Shown: piece by piece, positions 35,423 through 44,365 of the stretch
Numbering within the stretch: position 1 is the stretch's first letter
Layout: every line of letters starts with the position of its first letter
DNA from: Planctomycetota bacterium
GTDB lineage: Bacteria; Planctomycetota; Planctomycetia; Pirellulales; PALSA-1355
Reading direction: 5' to 3'
Length of the DNA stretch: 64,000 nucleotides
Assembly: GCA_003389325.1 (NCBI GenBank)
Contig: QQVE01000035.1
Coordinates: 1 to 64,000, forward strand
Made by a program: the position numbers and the translations under genes
The notes under the pieces: model-generated
The model's database searches: none
Seen by the model: the letters and a program-made list of their open reading frames with translations, nothing else
What the model was told of the DNA's origin: nothing

Positions 35423-37819
35423 ATGCCATCCTCCCCGCGTCACGCCTTCGGAGCCCCCGGGATCGAACCGCGCTGGACGCGGAGCGACAAGTCGGCCGTA
35501 GGCACCGCCTACTTCGCCGGCAGCCGGCTGTGGTTCACGCTGGCCGCGGGCATCGTCAGCGAGCTCTACTACCCGACGCTCGACCGGCCGCAAACGCGCG
35601 ATCTGCAATACATGATCAGCGACGGCAAGTCGTTTTTTCACGACGAGCGCCGCGACACGACGTGCCACCTCGAGCAGCTTTCCGAGCATTCGCTCGGCTT
35701 CCGGCTGACGAACAGCAACGAGGAGTACGGCTATCGGATCGTGAAGGAGATTATCACCGATCCGCACTATGCGTGCCTGCTAGTGCACACGCGGCTCGAA
35801 GGAGACGAGAGCCTGCTGGAGACGCTGAACCTGTATGCACTTTTGGCCCCGCACTTGGGCGGCGGCGGGCGTGGCAACTCGGCATGCGTCGACACCGTGG
35901 CCGGCCGCGAGGTGATGCTGGCCCACAAAGACGGCGTCTGGCTGGCCCTGGGCGCCTCGGCGCCGCTGTTGCGGCGGTCGTGCGGCTACGTGGGCACGAG
36001 CGACGGCTGGACCGACCTGGCAAACAATTTCCAGATGGACTGGGAGTTCGATGCGGCCGACAACGGCAACGTGGCGCTGACGGCACAGATCGACCTGTCG
36101 CGCGGTTTCGAGTTCACGCTCGGAGTGGCCCTGGGCGACACGCGGCATCACGCGCAAACCAACCTGCTGCAATCGCTCGAAACGCCCTTTGCCACGCATC
36201 GCGAGCGGTTCATCGAGCAGTGGCAGCGCACTTGCGGTCACGTCACGCCGCTCGCGCGCCATGGCAGCGACGACGGCTGCCTGTACCGCCGCAGCCATAG
36301 CCTGCTGCTGGCTCACGAGGACAAGTCATTTCCCGGTGCCTTGATCGCCTCGCTGAGCATTCCCTGGGGCGAATCGAAGGGCGACGAGGATCTGGGCGGC
36401 TACCACCTGGTGTGGCCCCGCGACATGGTCCATAGCTCGACAGCTCTGTTGGCCACGGGTAACACGGCCACGCCCTACCGGTCGCTGGTGTATCTGGCCT
36501 GCACGCAGAACCCCGACGGCGGTTTTGGCCAGAACTTCTGGATCAACGGCGACCCCTACTGGCACGGCGTGCAACTCGACGAAGTGTCGTTCGCCATCCT
36601 GCTGGCCTGGCGCGTGAAGCAGGCCGGCGCCCTGCGCGATTTCGATCCCTACCCAATGGTGCTGCGAGCTGCGGGCTACCTGGTGCGGCAGGGTCCAGCC
36701 ACGCCGCAGGAGCGCTGGGAGGAGAACAGCGGCTATTCGCCCTCGTCGCTGGCGGCGAACATCGCGGCGCTGGCGGTTGCGGCGCTCTTGGCCGACGAAC
36801 GGGGCGATTGCGACGCGGCCGAGTACCTGTGGCAGTATGCCGACTTTCTGGAGGCCAATCTCGACCGCTGGACCGTCACCACCAGCAGCACGCTGGTGCC
36901 GGGAATCTCGCGGCACTACATCCGCATTCTGCCCAGCGACGTCGGCAATCCCGAGCCGCTGGAGGACCCGAACCAGGCCGTGGTGGTGATCAAGAACCAG
37001 GCGCCCGGCTCGCAGTACGAGTTCCCGGCGCGCGACATCGTCGACGGCGGATTCCTGGAACTGGTGCGCTACGGCATTCGCCGGGCGGGCGATCCGCTGC
37101 TGGAAGACACGCTGCACGTGGTGGATCAACTGCTGAAAGTCGACACGCCGTTTGGGCCCTGTTGGCGGAGGTACAATCACGACGGTTACGGCCAGCGCGA
37201 CGACGGGGGACCCTTTGACGGTTGGGGCCGCGGGCGCGGTTGGCCGCTGCTGACCGGTGAGCGGGGCCACTACGAGTTGGCTGCCGGCCGCGATGCCTGC
37301 CCCTACCTGCGGGCCATGGAGCAGTTTTCCGAAGGCGGCCTGCTGGCCGAGCAGGTCTGGGACGCCCCCGACAAGCCCGAGGTGCGGCAGTGGCTGGGCC
37401 GCCCGACCGGTTCGGCGATGCCGCTGGTGTGGGCCCATGCCGAGTACCTGACGCTGTTGCGCTCCGTGAACGACGGCCAGGTGTACGACCTGATTCCGCA
37501 GGTGGCCGATCGTTACCCTTCCGGCCGCAAACGCGCGCCGATCGAGTTTTGGAAGCCGAATCGCCATGCCCGGCAGGTGCCGGCAGGCGGCACGTTGCGC
37601 GTGCAGGCCCCCACGCCGTTTGTGCTGCGATGGACCGACGACGAGTGGCAAACCGTGCACGATACGCATGCCCACCACACGCCGCTGGGCATCTCGTTTG
37701 TGGACTTGATGATTGCCAGGGATCAGCGCGCCCCGATCCGATTCACGTTCCGCTGGACCGAGGGCGATCGCTGGGAAGGCCACGACTATGCGGTGACGGT
37801 CGTCGAATCCGCATCCTGA
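35423..37819 (+). CDS. Glycoside hydrolase family 15 glucoamylase
   Basis: Glucan 1,4-alpha-glucosidase of 798 residues with no signal peptide. The N-terminal beta-sandwich (about 15-270) precedes the (alpha/alpha)6 barrel. Family motifs include YHLVWPRDMVH, WEENSGYSPSSLAA with the general acid E433 or E434, and LLAEQVWD with the general base E643. The enzyme releases glucose from the ends of alpha-glucans and is probably cytoplasmic, acting on glycogen or imported maltodextrin. The ATG at 35423 is chosen because the frame upstream overlaps the divergent TPR gene and lacks protein character. The C-terminal 100 residues form an extra beta domain. Confidence 0.93.
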   Translation: MPSSPRHAFGAPGIEPRWTRSDKSAVGTAYFAGSRLWFTLAAGIVSELYYPTLDRPQTRDLQYMISDGKSFFHDERRDTTCHLEQLSEHSLGFRLTNSNEEYGYRIVKEIITDPHYACLLVHTRLEGDESLLETLNLYALLAPHLGGGGRGNSACVDTVAGREVMLAHKDGVWLALGASAPLLRRSCGYVGTSDGWTDLANNFQMDWEFDAADNGNVALTAQIDLSRGFEFTLGVALGDTRHHAQTNLLQSLETPFATHRERFIEQWQRTCGHVTPLARHGSDDGCLYRRSHSLLLAHEDKSFPGALIASLSIPWGESKGDEDLGGYHLVWPRDMVHSSTALLATGNTATPYRSLVYLACTQNPDGGFGQNFWINGDPYWHGVQLDEVSFAILLAWRVKQAGALRDFDPYPMVLRAAGYLVRQGPATPQERWEENSGYSPSSLAANIAALAVAALLADERGDCDAAEYLWQYADFLEANLDRWTVTTSSTLVPGISRHYIRILPSDVGNPEPLEDPNQAVVVIKNQAPGSQYEFPARDIVDGGFLELVRYGIRRAGDPLLEDTLHVVDQLLKVDTPFGPCWRRYNHDGYGQRDDGGPFDGWGRGRGWPLLTGERGHYELAAGRDACPYLRAMEQFSEGGLLAEQVWDAPDKPEVRQWLGRPTGSAMPLVWAHAEYLTLLRSVNDGQVYDLIPQVADRYPSGRKRAPIEFWKPNRHARQVPAGGTLRVQAPTPFVLRWTDDEWQTVHDTHAHHTPLGISFVDLMIARDQRAPIRFTFRWTEGDRWEGHDYAVTVVESAS

Positions 37820-37935
37820 TCGCCCTGCTCGTTGCCTCGGCGATTGCTTAGAATGCGCTTCTTTGCCGGCGGCTGGTCTGCCGGATACATTGCATTCTGG
37901 CCGGGGCCGACCGCGGTCAGTCGCAGGAGATCGTC

Positions 37936-38250
37936 ATGGCGTGGCTTATCCTGGTGATCGCGGGCATCTTTGAAGTCGCCTGGGCGATCGGCCTGAAGTT
38001 CACCGAAGGCTTCACGCGCTTGTGGCCCAGCGTGCTCACGCTTGGGGCGATCGCGATCAGCATGTTCCTGCTCTCGATTGCCGCCCGGAGCCTGCCGATC
38101 GGTACGGCTTACGCGGTTTGGGTCGGCATCGGCGCGGCCGGTGCCGCGATCGCCGGAATCTTGCTGCTCGGAGAACCGGCACATCCGGCTCGGCTCTTCT
38201 TCCTGGCCCTGCTCCTGGTGGCAATCGTCGGGCTGAAGCTCACTGCCTGA
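37936..38250 (+). CDS. SMR family Gdx/SugE-type exporter
   Basis: Small multidrug resistance protein of 104 residues with four membrane helices. The essential Glu is E13 in [12 protein letters not shown], and [16 protein letters not shown] and GILLLGEP match the Gdx/SugE branch, which exports guanidinium in exchange for protons. The gene begins behind GCAGGAGA. The 116-base upstream region was examined for a guanidine riboswitch and none was recognised. TAGAAT at 37849-37854 may be a -10 element. Confidence 0.92.
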   Translation: MAWLILVIAGIFEVAWAIGLKFTEGFTRLWPSVLTLGAIAISMFLLSIAARSLPIGTAYAVWVGIGAAGAAIAGILLLGEPAHPARLFFLALLLVAIVGLKLTA

Positions 38251-38345
38251 CGGGGTGGCCGCGCGGTTTGTGCCGCCTTTGCTGTCGCGAAGGTCGGTCG
38301 CGTTGTGGCTGCGGATTCTAACCCTCGCCGCGAACGCGTCATCAC

Positions 38346-38366
38346 GTCAGGCACAGCGTGCCTGAC
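38346..38366. repeat. 9-bp perfect hairpin, possible REP-type repeat
   Basis: GTCAGGCAC (38346-38354) pairs exactly with GTGCCTGAC (38358-38366) around the loop AGC, in the gap after the SMR gene. It could serve as a terminator, but the compact palindrome looks like a dispersed intergenic repeat. Confidence 0.5.
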
Positions 38367-38474
38367 CTACACAGCCCGCAATCGCTTCGCGCATCTAGAG
38401 TTCAGGCCGGGCCCGGTCCGATCAATAGGGCGGGTCGAGCGTGGCCATGTTTCGCGCCAGGAAGGAGCCAGCCT

Positions 38475-39086
38475 TTGAAGTCGAATGTCTTAAGCGTGCT
38501 GTTCCCCGTCTACAACGCCCAGGCGAACCTCGAAGCCGGCGTCTTGGAGATTCTGGAAGTGCTGGCCGAACTGGCCGGACGCTTCGAACTGTGCATCCTC
38601 GACGACGGATCGATCGACGACACGGCCGACGTGGCCCGCACGCTCGCCGCCCGCTACCCGCAGATCCGCGTGCTGCGTCATCCGGTGCGGTTGGGCCTGA
38701 GCGAAGCGATTCAGACGGGCCTGGATCATACCCGCGGCGAGATGATTCTGGTCGGCGACGAGGACTATTGCCTCGACCCGGAAGACCTACGCACGCTGTG
38801 GCAGTTGCGCGATAAACAGTGGCGACTCAGCCGTCAGGACAAGTTGCCTGCGGCCAATCCCGCCATCGAAATGCTGCTGGCTTGGAAACCGCGCGTCAGC
38901 GGCGCCCGACGCGGATTTCAGTTCCTGTCGCGGCAGGCGTTCGAGAAAGGCCGCCTGCGCCAGGCGATCGACATGGTGCATCGCCTCGACATCGGCTGGC
39001 ACCGGGCCGGAGCGACCGACGGCCCCAACTACCTGCACAAAGCCCCCGCGCTTCCTCCCCGCTCGACCTCCTCCGACGCCGGCTAG
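38475..39086 (+). CDS. GT2-like glycosyltransferase domain protein
   Basis: Protein of 203 residues. The N-terminal half is a GT-A nucleotide-sugar domain start: LSVLFPVYNAQANLE, then CILDDGSIDDTADVARTLA and LGLSEAIQTGLDHTRGEMIL. The second half (WKPRVSGARRGFQFLSRQ) does not match the acceptor half of normal GT2 enzymes, and the protein is short. It may be a degenerate or regulatory GT2. The start is TTG at 38475 behind GGAAGGAG; the frame is open further upstream. Its stop overlaps the end of the convergent pheT. Confidence 0.7.
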   Translation: MKSNVLSVLFPVYNAQANLEAGVLEILEVLAELAGRFELCILDDGSIDDTADVARTLAARYPQIRVLRHPVRLGLSEAIQTGLDHTRGEMILVGDEDYCLDPEDLRTLWQLRDKQWRLSRQDKLPAANPAIEMLLAWKPRVSGARRGFQFLSRQAFEKGRLRQAIDMVHRLDIGWHRAGATDGPNYLHKAPALPPRSTSSDAG

Positions 39087-41116
39087 GTCCGTAGCTCGGC
39101 GCCGTGGGCCTTCTGGCAGGCCTCGACCACGCGCTGGTGCACGGTGTCGGCTTCGTCGCTGGTCAGCGTGCCCGAGTCGGAGCGGAGCACGAGCGAGAAC
39201 AGCAGGCTCTTCTTGCCCGCACCCAGTCGCTTGGGATCGCGGTACACGTCTTGAAAGGTCAGGCTTTCGGCCACGGGGCCCGCGGCCTCGCGCGCGGTGG
39301 CCGATAGCTCGCCCCACACCACACTCTCGTCGACCACCAGGTTCAAGTCGCGCGACACGGCCGGAAACACGGGCGGCTGGTGGTATTGCGGGATCAGGTT
39401 GGCCAGGTCGATCAAAGGTGCGAGCTTCAGCTCGGCCACGGTCGCCGGGAAACGCAAGTCGAACTGCTCGAGTCCGTCCTGGCTCACTTCGCCCAGGTAG
39501 CCCAAGAGCACCGCAGCGCCGTCGCCAGTGCGCACGTGCAGCTCGGCGGCGCGCTGCGCGTGCAACAGCGGCAGCTTCGCCGGCTTGACCAGCAGTGCGG
39601 CCTTCTCGTTGAGTGCGGAGAGCAGCCCTTCGAGAGCGCCTTTCACGGCCGCGTAGTCGCCGCCGCTGGTGATGGCAATCATCATCTCCTCGCGGGGCAG
39701 CTCGTTCGCGCCGCGCGGCAGGTAGACGTGGGCCACCTCGAAGAGTTCGATCCGCGGGTTGGCCAGCGACTCGTTCGTGTGCCGGGCGCCCAGCAGGCTG
39801 GGGACGATGCTCCGACGCAAGCGATCGGCCCGCCGCAGTACGGGCGTCGAGGCGCGCAAGGGCGCGGCGTCCGTCCAGGGGCTGAACGCGTCGGACCATT
39901 CCTGCTCGACGGCGCTGAGGGTCATCGCCTCGTCGAACCCCGCGGCGCACAGCGCCTGCCGCACGCGCGCGAGCACGCGGTCGCCGCGCGTGCGGTGGCT
40001 GGGGGCCATCGGCACGCTGACGTCCTCGGGAATCTTGTCGTAGCCGTGGATGCGGGCCACTTCCTCGACCAGGTCGATCTCCCGCGTCACGTCGCGTCGC
40101 CACGAGGGCGGAATGACCTCAACCCGCTGTTGGTCGTGCTTCACTTCGCGGCAGCCCAGGGCCGTGAGAATCCGCCGCGCTTCGGCCGCATCGACGTCGA
40201 TACCCAGCACGCGCGGCAATTGGGCGAAGCGGAGCGAGACCGCTTCGCGCGGCTCGGGCTGGCGGCCGATGTCGATCACGCCCTCGGCCAGGTCGCCGCC
40301 GGCCAGCTCCAGAATCAACTCGCAGCAGCGGCGGCTGGCCCAATCCACGCCCTCGGGATCGATGCCCCGCTCGAAGCGGTACGACGAGTCGCTGTGCAGG
40401 TTCAACTGGCGGGCTGTGCCGCGGATCGAGACCGGATCGAATTGGGCGCTTTCGATCAGCAGCTCGGTCGTCTGCTCGTTGATCTCGGTATCGGCCCCGC
40501 CCATCACGCCGCCCAGGCCGATGGCCCGCTTGGCGTCGGCGATCACGCACACCGTCTCATCGAGCGTGTAGCTCTTGTGATTGATGGCCAGAAACGGCTC
40601 GCCCTTTCGGGCTTGCCGCACGACGATCTGCCGCCCGTCGAGCTTGGCCAGGTCGAAGGCGTGCAGCGGCTGGCCGCACTCCATCAGCACGTAGTTGGTG
40701 ATGTCGACCACATTGTTGATCGAGCCGATCCCTACGGTCGCCAGCCGGCCAACCAGCCACGCCGGGCTGGGACCGATCTTGACGCCGCTAACGACGCGCG
40801 CCGTATAGCGCCAGCATTGGTCTGGGTTTTCGACCTTCACGCTGGTCAGCTTGGTGACGGCATTGCCGGTGCCTTTCGGCTCGGCCGGCGGGATCTGCAA
40901 CGCAGTTTCGGTCAGCACCGCGGCTTCGCGCGCCACGCCGATGTGGCCCAGGCAGTCGGGGCGGTTGCTGGTCACTTCCAGGTTGATGGCCAGATCGCTG
41001 CCTACGGGGTGCGTGCCCTCGTGGTTCAGCCCGGCCATCATCAGCCGCTCGGCCAATTCGGCCGGCGTGATGTCGAGCTGCACGTACTGTTTGAGCCAAT
41101 CCCAGGAAACGAGCAT
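39083..41116 (-). CDS. pheT: Phenylalanine-tRNA ligase beta subunit, lacking the tRNA-bind OB domain
   Basis: Large subunit of PheRS, 677 residues against about 800 in most bacteria. The N terminus LVSWDWLKQYVQLDITPAELA is normal, but it passes at about residue 43 directly to LEVTSNRPDCLGHIGVAREAA, so the EMAP-like OB domain of about 110 residues is absent. The B3/B4 editing part, B5 (SWRRDVTREIDLVEEVARIHGYD) and the anticodon-binding ferredoxin-like C terminus are present. It is the last gene of the rpmI-rplT-pheS-pheT unit, 27 bases after pheS. Confidence 0.95.
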   Translation of the reverse strand: MLVSWDWLKQYVQLDITPAELAERLMMAGLNHEGTHPVGSDLAINLEVTSNRPDCLGHIGVAREAAVLTETALQIPPAEPKGTGNAVTKLTSVKVENPDQCWRYTARVVSGVKIGPSPAWLVGRLATVGIGSINNVVDITNYVLMECGQPLHAFDLAKLDGRQIVVRQARKGEPFLAINHKSYTLDETVCVIADAKRAIGLGGVMGGADTEINEQTTELLIESAQFDPVSIRGTARQLNLHSDSSYRFERGIDPEGVDWASRRCCELILELAGGDLAEGVIDIGRQPEPREAVSLRFAQLPRVLGIDVDAAEARRILTALGCREVKHDQQRVEVIPPSWRRDVTREIDLVEEVARIHGYDKIPEDVSVPMAPSHRTRGDRVLARVRQALCAAGFDEAMTLSAVEQEWSDAFSPWTDAAPLRASTPVLRRADRLRRSIVPSLLGARHTNESLANPRIELFEVAHVYLPRGANELPREEMMIAITSGGDYAAVKGALEGLLSALNEKAALLVKPAKLPLLHAQRAAELHVRTGDGAAVLLGYLGEVSQDGLEQFDLRFPATVAELKLAPLIDLANLIPQYHQPPVFPAVSRDLNLVVDESVVWGELSATAREAAGPVAESLTFQDVYRDPKRLGAGKKSLLFSLVLRSDSGTLTSDEADTVHQRVVEACQKAHGAELRT

Positions 41117-41143
41117 CGGTCAATTGAGGCTTTGGGTCCGCCG

Positions 41144-42187
41144 TTAGAATTGGTGCAAGAACCGCACGTCGTTGCGGTAGAACTCGCGAATGTCGGTTAC
41201 GTTGTGTCGCCGGGCACAGACGCGCTCCACGCCCAGCCCGAAGGCGAATCCGGTCACTTCCTCGGGATCGTAGCCCACGGCCCCCAGCACGTTGGGGTCG
41301 ACCATGCCGGCGCCGCCCATCTCGATCCATCGCAGGTTGCCCTGGTCGTCGTGCCAGCTCATGTCCACTTCGACGCTCGGCTCGGTGAACGGAAAGAACG
41401 ACGGCCGGAAGCGAATGTGCACGTCGCCTCCCAAAAAGCTGCTGGCGAACAGCCGCAGCACGCTCTTCAGGTCGGCCATGGTGGCGTGGCGGTCGACCAG
41501 CAGGCCTTCGATCTGCTGGAACATCGGGTAGTGCGTGGCGTCGGCCGTGTCAGGCCGATAGACGCGCCCCAGCGAGATGATCCGCACCGGCGGCGGCATG
41601 CTTTCCATCACGCGAATCTGCACAGTGCTCGTCTGGCTCCGCAGCAACAGGGGCGCCCCCTCCTTGCCGGCCACGACGCCCGCGGTCGACAGGTAGAAGT
41701 TCTCGAGCGGATCGCGCGCCGGGTGCGAGGCCGGAATATTCAAGGCCTCGAAGTTATGCCACTCGTCCTCGATCTCGGGGCCCGTGGCCACGGTGAAGCC
41801 GAGCCGCCCCATCAGGTCCTTGAGTTCTTCGATCGTTTGCGTGAGCGGATGGACGTGGCCTAAAGGGAGCCGGGGCCCGGGCAGGGTGAGATCGAACGGG
41901 GCTGCATCGTCCTGATCGGTGCCGGAGGAACTGAGCCGCTCTTCGGCCGCCGCGAAGGCGGCTTCGATCTGGCCCTTGGCCTCGTTGAAACTCTTGCCGG
42001 CCGCCGGCTTGTCTTCTTTGGGCACTTTGCCGAGCTGCTTCTGCACGGCCTTGAGACGGCCGCTCTTGGCGCCGAGGAACTCGACGCGGGCTGTTTCCAG
42101 CGCAGCAGCGTCGGCCGCGGCCGAGAAGGCGTCGGCCGCCTCGGTGCGCAGGGCTTCGAGTTCGGATTGAAACTGCTCGAGCGACAT
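41144..42187 (-). CDS. pheS: Phenylalanine-tRNA ligase alpha subunit
   Basis: Class II synthetase subunit of 347 residues. The N-terminal coiled coil (about 1-85) is followed by [19 protein letters not shown], motif 2 with [11 protein letters not shown] and [22 protein letters not shown], and motif 3 [13 protein letters not shown]. It charges tRNA-Phe as an alpha2beta2 enzyme with PheT. The ATG at 42187 (MSLEQFQ) is the natural start; the frame is open far upstream into rplT and should not be used. Confidence 0.96.
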   Translation of the reverse strand: MSLEQFQSELEALRTEAADAFSAAADAAALETARVEFLGAKSGRLKAVQKQLGKVPKEDKPAAGKSFNEAKGQIEAAFAAAEERLSSSGTDQDDAAPFDLTLPGPRLPLGHVHPLTQTIEELKDLMGRLGFTVATGPEIEDEWHNFEALNIPASHPARDPLENFYLSTAGVVAGKEGAPLLLRSQTSTVQIRVMESMPPPVRIISLGRVYRPDTADATHYPMFQQIEGLLVDRHATMADLKSVLRLFASSFLGGDVHIRFRPSFFPFTEPSVEVDMSWHDDQGNLRWIEMGGAGMVDPNVLGAVGYDPEEVTGFAFGLGVERVCARRHNVTDIREFYRNDVRFLHQF

Positions 42188-42356
42188 GTCTTGCCCATTA
42201 ACACCGCGCCCGCCCGCGGGCACAAGCCCGAATGCGAGGAACGCCGGGGCCGGGGTACGCCATGACGAAGTGAGACCGGAATCGCGCCGTCGCCGATGGC
42301 TCCGGGCTAAACGGGTGCCCCCGAACGATCGCAGGATCGCAAAGCGTGTCGGCCGG

Positions 42357-42713
42357 CTAAGCAGCCAGCGCGGCTTTGACCTTCTCGACCACGGCGTCGA
42401 AACCGGCCGGATCGTGGATGGCCATTTCCGACAGCGACTTGCGATCCAGCCCGATGCTGGCCTTGTCGAGTCCGTGGATAAACTCGCTGTACCGCATTCC
42501 GCGCTCGCGGCAGGCGGCGTTGATGCGGATGATCCACAGCTTGCGGAACTCGCGCTTGCGGACGCGTCGATCGCGAAAAGCAAAAGCCCCGGCCCGCACC
42601 AAGGTTTCCTTGGCGCTGCGGAGCATGTTGTGGCGTCCGCCACGATAGCCTTTGGTCTTCTTGAACAGCCGGCGCTTGGCTTTGTTGCGCGCGGCACCTT
42701 TGGTGGTTCTCAT
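42357..42713 (-). CDS. rplT: 50S ribosomal protein L20
   Basis: L20 binds 23S rRNA early in assembly of the large subunit. The 118-residue protein has the full family pattern: a basic N-terminal extension ([19 protein letters not shown]) and the globular part with [20 protein letters not shown]. In many bacteria L20 represses its own operon. It lies 91 bases after rpmI and 169 bases before pheS. Confidence 0.98.
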   Translation of the reverse strand: MRTTKGAARNKAKRRLFKKTKGYRGGRHNMLRSAKETLVRAGAFAFRDRRVRKREFRKLWIIRINAACRERGMRYSEFIHGLDKASIGLDRKSLSEMAIHDPAGFDAVVEKVKAALAA

Positions 42714-42804
42714 CGCCGTCTACCTCGATCGTTGGTCGCCCGCCAGGCCCCCGCGCGGTCAGTCCGCGCGAGCGTTGTCCTGCCCGCGTGCGTGGCTTGG
42801 GCCC

Positions 42805-43008
42805 CTAGTAGCTGTTGCCGTGCAGGGCCTCTTTCATCTTTTCGGCGAACTGCTGGGCCAGCGTGGTCGTGCCGCGCAGTTTGCGTTTGCGCTTCTGGTC
42901 CATTCGCGCTGCCAAGTGGCTGGTGCCGCTCTGGCGATGCTTCACCTTGCCGGACGCGGTGGCGCGGAACCGCTTCTTGACGCCCTTGTGTGTTTTCTGC
43001 TTAGGCAT
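42805..43008 (-). CDS. rpmI: 50S ribosomal protein L35
   Basis: Small basic ribosomal protein, 67 residues, beginning [20 protein letters not shown] and containing HRQSGTSHL, both typical. First gene of the leftward rpmI-rplT-pheS-pheT unit. infC, which usually precedes rpmI, is absent here; the gene upstream is a serine hydrolase. Confidence 0.98.
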   Translation of the reverse strand: MPKQKTHKGVKKRFRATASGKVKHRQSGTSHLAARMDQKRKRKLRGTTTLAQQFAEKMKEALHGNSY

Positions 43009-43061
43009 GATTCCCGCCGGTGGCTGGTCTGTTGGTGGTTCGCTTCCGAACAGAATCCATC

Positions 43062-43089
43062 ATTATAGGGCCTGGCGCTCAAACCGGAA
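43062..43089 (-). promoter_or_regulatory. Candidate promoter of rpmI-rplT-pheST
   Basis: On the minus strand TTCCGG (43089-43084) and a perfect TATAAT (43067-43062) lie 16 bases apart, 54 bases before rpmI. This would make rpmI the first gene of the transcript, consistent with the lack of infC. Confidence 0.5.
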
Positions 43090-43167
43090 GGGGATTCTGG
43101 GAGCGAAACGTACCCCAAGCGGGGGTATGCCAGGGGGCGGCTCGCCGTTTACCCGCCGGACCTCGAT

Positions 43168-44286
43168 CTACTTATCGTTAGACCCGGCCACGATCGCCAT
43201 CAACTGGTCGGCCAGCACGCGGGCGGGCGCTCCCCGCAGGTTGGTCATCACGGCCACGGCGGTCTTCTGGGCTGGCGAATAGGTGAGAAACGTCGAGACC
43301 TTGGGCTGGCCGCCCGAGTGGCTGATGCGGCGGTCGCCGTCGAGGGTGCGGATGTTGCAGCCGTAGCCGTAGCCCGTCTCGTCGCCTCCGGCCGTCTTGC
43401 GCGCGGTCCACATCTCTTCCAGCGTCTCCGGCTCAAGCAGCTTGCCGTCGCACAGGGCACAGGCAAACCGCACCAGGTCGCCGGCCTCGGAGCACCAGCC
43501 GCCGCCCGGGATCTTGTTCGACACGTCCACGGAAATGTCGTTGACCAGCACGGGCCCACTCATGCGATACCCGGCCGCACGGTGCGGGATCAGCTTGTAG
43601 GGGCTGTCGGGCCGTAGCGTCTCCATGCCCGAGGGCTTGGCGATGTGCTCGAGCACGTAGGCGACGTACCGCTGCCCCGACGCGCCTTCGATGGCCGCCC
43701 CCAGCACGTTGTAACCGTACGTCGTGTACGAAAATTTCTCGCCCGGGGCGAACAGCAGCGGGTCGTTCGCGAAGACGTGGAACGGGTCGCTGACGTTGGC
43801 ATAGGCGATGTTGCTGCGGACCTCGTCCCCCTTGTAGTGGCGAATGCCGCTTTGATGCGCGAGCAGATGCTTGCAGGTGATGGGGGCCTGCTTCTCAGGG
43901 AACTCGACATACTCTTGGATCGGCGTCGCCAGGTCGAGCTTGCCGGCTTCGACCAGTTGCAGCGCGGCCACGGCGGTCAGCATCTTCGAGATCGACGCCA
44001 GCCGGTAGACGCTTTCGGCTGTGGCGGGCACTTCGTTTTCGACGTCGGCCAGGCCGTAGCCCTTTTCATAGGCTGGCTCCAGATCGACCGCCACGGCGAT
44101 CGAGAGCCCCGGCACGCGCTGCTTCTCGCGAAAGGCCTCGGCGGCCTCATCGATGGCCTGCTTGGTCTCGGCCGAAAGGTCTGCGGCTGCGAAGGGGCAG
44201 GCCACCAGCGCGATCATCGTGCCCAGGCATGCGACCAGCAGCCGGCGCCGAGCGGGGTGTCCAAGGCCAAAGCCTATTGCGAACAT
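43168..44286 (-). CDS. Exported beta-lactamase-family serine hydrolase
   Basis: Class C beta-lactamase/esterase-type protein of 372 residues with an N-terminal signal (MIALVACPFAAA region, cut near residue 36). The active-site motifs are SISK (S98-K101), YGYN for the Tyr-x-Asn element, and HSGG in place of KTG. It probably hydrolyses a peptide or ester in the periplasm; resistance function should not be assumed. The ATG at 44286 follows GGGAG at 8 bases, and a TTGACC/TATCTG promoter pair lies just upstream. Confidence 0.88.
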   Translation of the reverse strand: MFAIGFGLGHPARRRLLVACLGTMIALVACPFAAADLSAETKQAIDEAAEAFREKQRVPGLSIAVAVDLEPAYEKGYGLADVENEVPATAESVYRLASISKMLTAVAALQLVEAGKLDLATPIQEYVEFPEKQAPITCKHLLAHQSGIRHYKGDEVRSNIAYANVSDPFHVFANDPLLFAPGEKFSYTTYGYNVLGAAIEGASGQRYVAYVLEHIAKPSGMETLRPDSPYKLIPHRAAGYRMSGPVLVNDISVDVSNKIPGGGWCSEAGDLVRFACALCDGKLLEPETLEEMWTARKTAGGDETGYGYGCNIRTLDGDRRISHSGGQPKVSTFLTYSPAQKTAVAVMTNLRGAPARVLADQLMAIVAGSNDK

Positions 44287-44308
44287 CTTCGATCTCCCGA
44301 GTGAGTTG

Positions 44309-44337
44309 CAGATAGCCTGAGGGAACCTACGGGTCAA
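44309..44337 (-). promoter_or_regulatory. Candidate promoter for serine hydrolase
   Basis: TTGACC (44337-44332) and TATCTG (44314-44309) on the minus strand with 17-base spacing. The -35 is strong and the -10 weak. Confidence 0.4.
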
Positions 44338-44365
44338 TAAACCATAGTCGGCCTTGCGTGGCGTG

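Noticed and set aside
37820..37935. Possible guanidine riboswitch upstream of the Gdx/SugE gene
   Set aside because: A short CCGGC/GCCGG hairpin is present, but none of the conserved loops of guanidine-I, -II or -III classes could be recognised in the 116-base region.
39380..41863. Long rightward frame (827 codons) opposite pheT and pheS
   Set aside because: Antisense to two certain tRNA synthetase genes; His/Gly/Arg-rich without domain pattern.
41144..42697. Extended pheS frame reaching into rplT
   Set aside because: The extension is out of frame with rplT and lacks protein character; ATG at 42187 is the normal PheS start.
43168..44286. Antibiotic-resistance beta-lactamase
   Set aside because: SISK and YGYN are shared with many esterases and peptidases, and the KTG box reads HSGG; context gives no support for a resistance role.
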